Source of the DNA: Pseudomonadota bacterium
GTDB taxonomy: Bacteria > Pseudomonadota > Alphaproteobacteria > Rhizobiales > Beijerinckiaceae
Assembly (NCBI GenBank): GCA_023452965.1
Contig: JAEXUU010000808.1
Span: 1-11,025 of the forward strand
Direction: 5' to 3'
DNA length: 11,025 bases
In this document: piece after piece, positions 7,018 to 11,025 of the stretch
Numbering within the stretch: position 1 is the stretch's first letter
Layout: each line of letters opens with the position of its first letter
Notes under the pieces: generated by a model
What the model was told of the DNA's origin: nothing
The model's database searches: none
Seen by the model: the letters and a program-made list of their open reading frames with translations, nothing else
Made by a program: the position numbers and the translations under genes

Positions 7018-7467
7018 CTACTCTGGAGCCGCCGAACGCGTCACACGCGTGCGAAGAAGGGCGAGCACCTCGGCGAGGCTGCCGGGCGGTACGAGAATGT
7101 GCCCGCCGCTCTTCTGGCTGCTCCACTCCAGATGGCTGGCCTCGAAGATCGGCAGAAAGCGCTTGTTGAAGGTGATCTTCTGCAGGCGTGGCGGGCACGC
7201 CTCCAGCCCGAGGGCGAAGACCCATGAGGCAGGCTCGTGGGTGCACGAAAAACTGATATGCGAGCTTTGTCGGCCCTTTGGGTGACCGTCCTGCCAGAGC
7301 TTCGACAAGCCGAAGCGGATGGCGGTTTGGACGACGGCCACGACCTCCTCGGTCATTTTCCAGCGCAGGGCCAGATAGGACCGGCCATCCTGACTGACGG
7401 TCAGAACGCCGCCCTCCTCGGCGAGAAGGATGTCGTTCTCGAGATCGTGAAAATAGGCCGTCCGCAG
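7018..7467 (-). CDS. unrecognised protein, about 149 aa, probable CTG start
   Basis: I do not recognise this family. The reading frame has a natural protein look from about 7467 to its TAG at 7018. It includes FHDLENDILLAEEGGVLTVS, then WKMTEEVVAVV, the Cys-containing SFSCTHEPASWVFALGLEACP and a C-terminus GGHILVPPGSLAEVL. No membrane segment or signal peptide is evident. The only in-frame ATG (7356, leaving 112 residues) lacks a ribosome site and cuts into what looks like coding sequence. A CTG at 7467 has AAGGAG (7475-7480) exactly seven bases before it. In-frame TTG codons at 7602 and 7584 lie upstream of the expected transcript start. Alternatively the N-terminus is encoded in another frame (ATG 7492 or 7561) and a frameshift separates the parts. 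G+C seems lower than in its neighbours. It has a strong divergent promoter shared with tetR. Confidence 0.55.
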   Translation of the reverse strand: MRTAYFHDLENDILLAEEGGVLTVSQDGRSYLALRWKMTEEVVAVVQTAIRFGLSKLWQDGHPKGRQSSHISFSCTHEPASWVFALGLEACPPRLQKITFNKRFLPIFEASHLEWSSQKSGGHILVPPGSLAEVLALLRTRVTRSAAPE

Positions 7468-7474
7468 GATCCTG

Positions 7475-7480
7475 CTCCTT
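7475..7480 (-). promoter_or_regulatory. ribosome-binding site AAGGAG that points to a CTG start
   Basis: On the minus strand AAGGAG lies seven bases before the CTG at 7467, the ideal distance. It is the best ribosome site upstream of the unknown gene and is the reason for placing the start there. No ATG, GTG or TTG in the reading frame lies at a workable distance from it. Confidence 0.45.
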
Positions 7481-7554
7481 CCACGTACGCATTTCGCAGC
7501 GCGCTCTGGCGCCGCCGCGATCGCCGAAGATGCCCCATCGCCGGGCCGGGTGGC

Positions 7555-7583
7555 TTGACATAGCGCAACAGAATTTATATCCA
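7555..7583 (+). promoter_or_regulatory. candidate promoter for tetR and the efflux operon
   Basis: TTGACA (7555-7560) is a perfect -35. A 17-base spacer leads to TATCCA (7578-7583), a poor -10. TATATC at 7576-7581 is a better hexamer but gives only a 15-base spacer. Either -10 lies within or against the palindrome at 7577-7596, consistent with autorepression. It directs transcription into tetR, whose start at 7612 follows GAGG (7604-7607). Confidence 0.5.
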
Positions 7584-7602
7584 ACCGGTCGGATATTTTC
7601 AA
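7574..7602 (-). promoter_or_regulatory. near-consensus sigma-70 promoter for the minus-strand unknown gene
   Basis: Reading the minus strand, TTGAAA (7602-7597) and TATAAA (7579-7574) are separated by exactly 17 bases. Each hexamer matches five of six consensus positions. The expected transcript start is near 7567, giving a leader of about 100 bases before the CTG at 7467. The 20-bp palindrome at 7577-7596 fills the spacer and half of the -10, so a bound repressor would block polymerase. Confidence 0.6.
7577..7596. promoter_or_regulatory. candidate TetR operator, 20-bp near-perfect palindrome
   Basis: ATATCCAACCGGTCGGATAT is self-complementary except at one symmetric pair (7583 and 7590). 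It lies 15 bases before the tetR start codon and overlaps promoter elements on both strands. TetR-family dimers typically bind such sites at their own divergent promoter. That the neighbouring TetR binds here is inference from position and symmetry. Confidence 0.68.
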
Positions 7603-7611
7603 TGAGGATAT

Positions 7612-8178
7612 ATGGGCCGCCATCGCACCATCGACCGGGAAGCCGTCCTCGACGCCGCCGAAAAGGTGGTGAGCCGTGACGGCGCGGTGCATCTCACGCT
7701 GGAGGCCGTCGCAGCCGAAGCCGGGATCAGCAAGGCCAGCGTGCTCTACGACTACAAGACCAAGCGCGCCCTGATCCGGGCGGTGATCGAGCGGCGCGTC
7801 GCCGTCGAGACCGCCTATATCCAGACCTTCGTCGATGCGCTCGCGGGCGAGCCCGATGCGCTGATACGCGGGCGGCTCGCCTCCGCCTCGCGCCTCCGCT
7901 CCGACGAGGAACGCGCCGTGGCGTTCAACCTGTGCGCGGCCCTGGCCCAGGATGCCGAGCTGCGCGAACCGATCCAGCAGATCAACCGCGTGCAGGTCGC
8001 CGAAATCGCCGAGCAGTCCACTCATCCGCGCGGCGCCATGCTCGCCTTCCTCGCCGCCCAAGGGCTGATGTTGATGGAGTGGTTCGAGCTGCATTGCTGG
8101 TCGGCGGAAGAGCGCGCTCGCCTCGTCGCCGATATCGGCTGGCTGGTCGACCAGTCCCCGGGCCTGCCGACCGCCTAG
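7612..8178 (+). CDS. TetR/AcrR-family transcriptional repressor of the efflux operon
   Basis: This 188-residue protein has an N-terminal TetR DNA-binding domain. The first helix is REAVLDAAEKVVSRDG (9-24). The helix-turn-helix follows as LTLEAVAAEAGISKASVLYD (28-47), with the characteristic tyrosine and the KTKRALIRAVIE helix after it. The remaining roughly 120 residues are a helical ligand-binding domain with little sequence similarity to anything I can name. The family represses pumps and releases DNA when a hydrophobic ligand binds. The ATG at 7612 follows GAGG closely. It is first in line with the fusion protein and pump genes, 69 bases upstream of the former, and its promoter holds a 20-bp palindrome, so autoregulation and control of the pump and of the divergent unknown gene are likely. 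Confidence 0.95.
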   Translation: MGRHRTIDREAVLDAAEKVVSRDGAVHLTLEAVAAEAGISKASVLYDYKTKRALIRAVIERRVAVETAYIQTFVDALAGEPDALIRGRLASASRLRSDEERAVAFNLCAALAQDAELREPIQQINRVQVAEIAEQSTHPRGAMLAFLAAQGLMLMEWFELHCWSAEERARLVADIGWLVDQSPGLPTA

Positions 8179-8197
8179 CTGGCGGACCTGCCGCAGC
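8178..8197 (+). other. small hairpin just after the tetR stop codon
   Basis: GCTGGCGG pairs with CCGCAGC around a five-base loop, with one bulged G, beginning at the last base of the tetR stop codon. No T-run follows directly (a short TTTT is about 20 bases on), so it is not a convincing terminator. It could at most reduce read-through or stabilise the tetR message before the pump genes. Confidence 0.22.
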
Positions 8198-8247
8198 CGG
8201 CCCGAACTCCGCCCTCTCCTTTTGCACCGTCCCTCCGGATTTTCCGC

Positions 8248-9438
8248 ATGACCTTTCCGATCTCGCATCTCGGCCGCGGCCTCCTGCTCGGCGTGCTTCT
8301 GCTGACTGCCGCCTGCTCCGAAGAGAAGAAGCCGGCGCCGGGCGCCGGTGCGCAGCGCCCGCCTGTCGCCGTCGGCGTGATCACCGCCGAGCCGCAGACG
8401 CTGCCCGTGACCAACAACCTGCCGGGCCGCATCGCGCCGACGCGGATCGCCGAAGTGCGCCCGCGCGTCTCGGGCATCGTCGTCGAGCGCGTCTTCCAGC
8501 AAGGCACCATGGTCAAGCAGGGCGACGTGCTCTACCGGATCGACCCGGCGCCGTTCCGTGTGCGGGTCGCCAGCGCCGAAGCGGCGCTGAAGCGCGCCGA
8601 GGCGAGCCAGCTTCAGGCCCGCCAGCACTCTGACCGGATCGTCGAGCTGCTCGATCGCAAGGTCGCCAGCACCCAGCAGCAGGAGACGGCGGTCGCGCAA
8701 TTGGCTCAGGCCGAGGCCGATGTCGCCGCCGCCCGCGCCGGCCTCGACGCAGCGCAGCTCGATCTGCAGTATTCCGAGGTTCGGGCGCCGATCAGCGGCC
8801 GGATCGGGCGCGCCCTGATCACCGAAGGCGCCCTTGTCGGCACCGGCGCCGCCGATATCCTGGCGACGATCCAGCAGCTCGACCCGGTCTATGCCGACTT
8901 CACCCAGTCGGCCGGCGAATTGCTCGCCCTGCGGCAGGCGCTCAAGCTCGGCGCGCTGACCGGCCCCAATCCGGGCGCCGCCAATGTCCAGCTGCTGTTC
9001 GACAATGGCGCCACTTACAAGCACCGCGGCCAGCTGCTGTTCTCCGAGGCCACGGTCGACGTGACGACCGGACAGGTGACGTTGCGCGGCCAGTTCCCTA
9101 ACCCTGAAGGCGACCTGCTGCCGGGCATGTATGTCCGCGTCGTCCTCGAGCAGGGCGTGCAGAACAACGTGCTCGCCGTGCCGCTGCAGGCGATCCAGCG
9201 CGACGGCGCCGGCCAGGGACAGCTCTACGTCCTGCAGGCCGACGGCACGCTCGAGCTGCGTCCGGTCAGGACCGGGCGCACGGTCGACAACCTTCAGGTG
9301 ATCGATGACGGGCTGAAGCCCGGCGATCAGGTCGTCGTCGAAGGCTTCCAGAAGATCCGCCCCGGCGCCAAGTTCACCGGCGCGCCCTGGAAGCCGGCCG
9401 CCGCCGACCCTGCCCCCGCCACCGAGAAGCAGGGCTGA
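8248..9438 (+). CDS. RND efflux periplasmic adaptor (membrane fusion lipoprotein, AcrA/MexA type)
   Basis: This 396-residue adaptor links an inner-membrane RND pump to an outer-membrane channel. It starts with a lipoprotein signal: a hydrophobic stretch, then LTAAC with Cys23 as the likely lipid-bearing residue, followed by a charged and proline-rich tether. The first lipoyl half-motif is at about 68-98 (VRPRVSGIVVERVFQQG...GDVLYRIDP). An Ala/Gln/Glu-rich helical hairpin spans about 103-172, and the second lipoyl half starts at YSEVRAPISGRIGRAL (175-190). The beta-barrel carries LLPGMYVRVVL (290-300) and the membrane-proximal end has GLKPGDQVVVEG (355-366). Length and order match AcrA, MexA and the rhizobial AmeA/BepD group. 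The ATG at 8248 places the signal correctly. The pump gene starts five bases after its stop, so the two are translationally close. Confidence 0.96.
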   Translation: MTFPISHLGRGLLLGVLLLTAACSEEKKPAPGAGAQRPPVAVGVITAEPQTLPVTNNLPGRIAPTRIAEVRPRVSGIVVERVFQQGTMVKQGDVLYRIDPAPFRVRVASAEAALKRAEASQLQARQHSDRIVELLDRKVASTQQQETAVAQLAQAEADVAAARAGLDAAQLDLQYSEVRAPISGRIGRALITEGALVGTGAADILATIQQLDPVYADFTQSAGELLALRQALKLGALTGPNPGAANVQLLFDNGATYKHRGQLLFSEATVDVTTGQVTLRGQFPNPEGDLLPGMYVRVVLEQGVQNNVLAVPLQAIQRDGAGQGQLYVLQADGTLELRPVRTGRTVDNLQVIDDGLKPGDQVVVEGFQKIRPGAKFTGAPWKPAAADPAPATEKQG

Positions 9439-9443
9439 ACGCG

Positions 9444-11025
9444 ATGCCGAGTTTCTTCATCGACCGCCCGATCTTCGCCTGGGTCGTCGCGATCTTCATC
9501 ATGCTCGCCGGCGTCATCACCATTCCGATGCTGCCGATCGCGCAGTATCCGAACGTCGCGCCGCCGCAGATCACGATCAGCACCAACTATCCCGGCGCCT
9601 CGCCGGAGGACATCTACCAGAGCGTCACGCGCCCGGTCGAAGAGGAGCTCAACGGCGTCCCGGGCCTGCTCTATTTCGAGTCGACCTCGGAGGCGAACGG
9701 CCGGATCAACCTGACCGTCACCTTCGCGCCCGGCACCAAGATCGGCGAAGCCCAGGTCGAAGTGCAGAACCGGATCAGCCGGGTCGAGCCGCGCCTGCCG
9801 CAGACCGTGGTGCAGCAGGGCATGCGCGTCGAGCAGGCCGGCACCGGCTTCCTGATGCTGGTGACCCTGACCTCGCCCGACGGCAAGGTCGATGCGATCG
9901 GCCTCGGCGACTATCTCAACCGCAACGTGCTCGGTGAGATCCGGCGCATTTCCGGCGTCGGCAGCGCCCAGCTCTTCGCCACCCAACGCTCGATGCGAAT
10001 CTGGATGGACCCGGAGAAGATGCTCGGCCTCGGCCTGACCTCGGCCGACGTCATCGCCGCGGTGCGCGCCCAGAACGCGCAGGTCGCGGCCGGCCGCATC
10101 GGTGCCCAGCCGAACCCGATCAACCAGCAGCTCTCCGCGACCGTGCTGGTCAAGGGCCAGCTGACCTCGCCCGAGCAGTTCGGCTCGATCGTGCTGCGCG
10201 CCAATCTCGACGGCTCGTCCGTGCGCCTGCGGGACGTCGCCCGGATCGAGGTCGGCGGCGAATCCTACAACTTCTCGACGCGCCTCAACGGCCAGCCGAG
10301 CGCCGCCATCGGCGTCCAGCTCTCGCCGACGGGCAACGCACTCGCGACCTCGCAGGGCGTGCAGGCCAAGATGGAGGAGCTCGCCCGCTTCTTCCCGGCC
10401 GGGCTGAAATACGACATCCCCTACGACACCTCGCCCTTCGTCGAGGTGTCGATCCAGAAGGTGCTGAACACGCTGCTCGAGGCGATGGCCCTGGTCTTCG
10501 TGGTGATGTTCCTGTTCCTGCAGAACTTCCGCTACACGGTGATCCCGACGCTCGTCGTTCCGGTGGCGCTGCTCGGCACCTGCGCGGTGATGTTCGCGGC
10601 CGGCTTCTCGATCAACGTGCTGACCATGTTCGCGATGGTGCTGGCGATCGGCATCCTGGTCGACGACGCCATCGTCGTGGTCGAGAACGTCGAGCGGATC
10701 ATGGCCGAGGAAGGGCTGTCGCCGAAGGAGGCGACCCGCAAGGCGATGACGCAGATCACCGGCGCGATCATCGGCATCACGCTGGTGCTGACTGCGGTGT
10801 TCGTGCCGATGGCGTTCTTCCCCGGCGCGGTCGGCATCATCTACCAGCAGTTCAGCCTGACCATGGTCGTCTCGATCCTGTTCTCGGGCTTCCTCGCCCT
10901 GACGCTGACGCCGGCGCTCTGCGCGACCTTCCTGAAGCCGATCGCGAAGGGCCATCACGCGGAGAAGAAGGGCTTCTTCGGCTGGTTCAACCGCAATTTC
11001 GATCGGATGTCGCACGGCTATAGCG
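9444..11025 (+). CDS. RND multidrug efflux permease, HAE1 family (AcrB/MexB type), N-terminal half
   Basis: The first 527 residues of a protein normally about 1,040 long are present; the right edge cuts it. It opens FFIDRPIFAWVVAIFIMLAG, the first membrane helix of hydrophobe/amphiphile exporters. A large periplasmic porter loop (about 30-335) follows, then helices from about 340 on. Asp407-Asp408 in GILVDDAIVVVENVER are the proton-relay aspartates and fall at the same residue numbers as in E. coli AcrB. The frame is open throughout the visible part. AGGG about nine bases before the ATG, inside the end of the adaptor gene, is the ribosome site. These homotrimeric inner-membrane pumps expel drugs, solvents, bile salts and aromatic compounds using the proton gradient. 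The substrate is not predictable here. An outer-membrane factor gene may lie to the right. Confidence 0.97.
   Translation, partial: MPSFFIDRPIFAWVVAIFIMLAGVITIPMLPIAQYPNVAPPQITISTNYPGASPEDIYQSVTRPVEEELNGVPGLLYFESTSEANGRINLTVTFAPGTKIGEAQVEVQNRISRVEPRLPQTVVQQGMRVEQAGTGFLMLVTLTSPDGKVDAIGLGDYLNRNVLGEIRRISGVGSAQLFATQRSMRIWMDPEKMLGLGLTSADVIAAVRAQNAQVAAGRIGAQPNPINQQLSATVLVKGQLTSPEQFGSIVLRANLDGSSVRLRDVARIEVGGESYNFSTRLNGQPSAAIGVQLSPTGNALATSQGVQAKMEELARFFPAGLKYDIPYDTSPFVEVSIQKVLNTLLEAMALVFVVMFLFLQNFRYTVIPTLVVPVALLGTCAVMFAAGFSINVLTMFAMVLAIGILVDDAIVVVENVERIMAEEGLSPKEATRKAMTQITGAIIGITLVLTAVFVPMAFFPGAVGIIYQQFSLTMVVSILFSGFLALTLTPALCATFLKPIAKGHHAEKKGFFGWFNRNFDRMSHGYS

Noticed and set aside
7036..7050. ACGCGT-CAC-ACGCGT inverted repeat as a terminator
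   Set aside because: It lies inside the C-terminal codons of the unknown gene, has no T-run and is only six base pairs long; ACGCGT is itself palindromic, so chance is likely.
5495..7561. Nearly 690-codon minus-strand open frame opposite the thiamine-diphosphate gene
   Set aside because: Antisense shadow of a motif-complete gene, low-complexity and without a recognisable domain. Only its first codons (7561-7455) matter, as a possible displaced N-terminus of the unknown gene.
7018..9024. Minus-strand open frame running from the adaptor gene through tetR into the unknown gene as one 668-residue protein
   Set aside because: The part opposite tetR and the adaptor is shadow sequence. The divergent promoter at 7574-7602 separates it from the credible part below 7467.
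9327..11015. Minus-strand open frame of over 550 codons opposite the RND pump
   Set aside because: Composition is dominated by Arg, Asp, His and Glu, typical of the complement of a hydrophobic high-G+C gene. The plus strand encodes AcrB-type sequence with Asp407-Asp408 in place.

Overview
This is a high-G+C chromosomal window (about two-thirds G+C by eye) from an alphaproteobacterium, most likely of the Hyphomicrobiales (Bosea- or Bradyrhizobium-like). That placement is an inference from base composition, the protein flavour and a palindromic intergenic repeat of a type I associate with that order. I see no phage, insertion sequence, CRISPR or RNA gene.

Layout. (1) 1-114, minus strand: N-terminus of an FAD-dependent GMC oxidoreductase that continues off the left edge. 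(2) 281-484, plus: a small uncharacterised 67-residue protein. (3) 505-615: a large imperfect palindrome in the convergent gap. (4) 633-6943: a five-gene divergent catabolic module. Minus strand: a PDR-type flavin/[2Fe-2S] reductase (1838-2797), then a Gfo/Idh/MocA dehydrogenase resembling phthalate 4,5-cis-dihydrodiol dehydrogenase (633-1826). Plus strand: a phthalate-dioxygenase-family Rieske oxygenase (2928-4262), a class II aldolase/adducin-family enzyme (4381-5100) and a thiamine-diphosphate enzyme (5135-6943). A perfect 16-bp operator-like palindrome lies between the two arms. (5) 7018-7467, minus: an unrecognised gene with no good ATG. (6) 7612-11025, plus: a TetR-type repressor, a lipoprotein membrane-fusion protein and the first half of an HAE1-type RND pump, cut by the right edge. 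A 20-bp near-palindrome sits inside two divergent promoters between tetR and the unknown gene.

How the genes may work together. The reductase should feed NAD(P)H electrons to the Rieske oxygenase. The oxygenase would cis-dihydroxylate an aromatic carboxylate, and the Gfo/Idh/MocA enzyme would rearomatise the diol. The class II aldolase-family protein is a candidate decarboxylase of the dihydroxy acid. The thiamine-diphosphate enzyme has no place in the textbook phthalate pathway and is the main puzzle. No ring-cleavage dioxygenase, transporter or dedicated regulator of the module is in the window. The tetR-MFP-RND set looks like a self-regulated multidrug or aromatic-compound efflux operon. 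Its outer-membrane channel is not in view.
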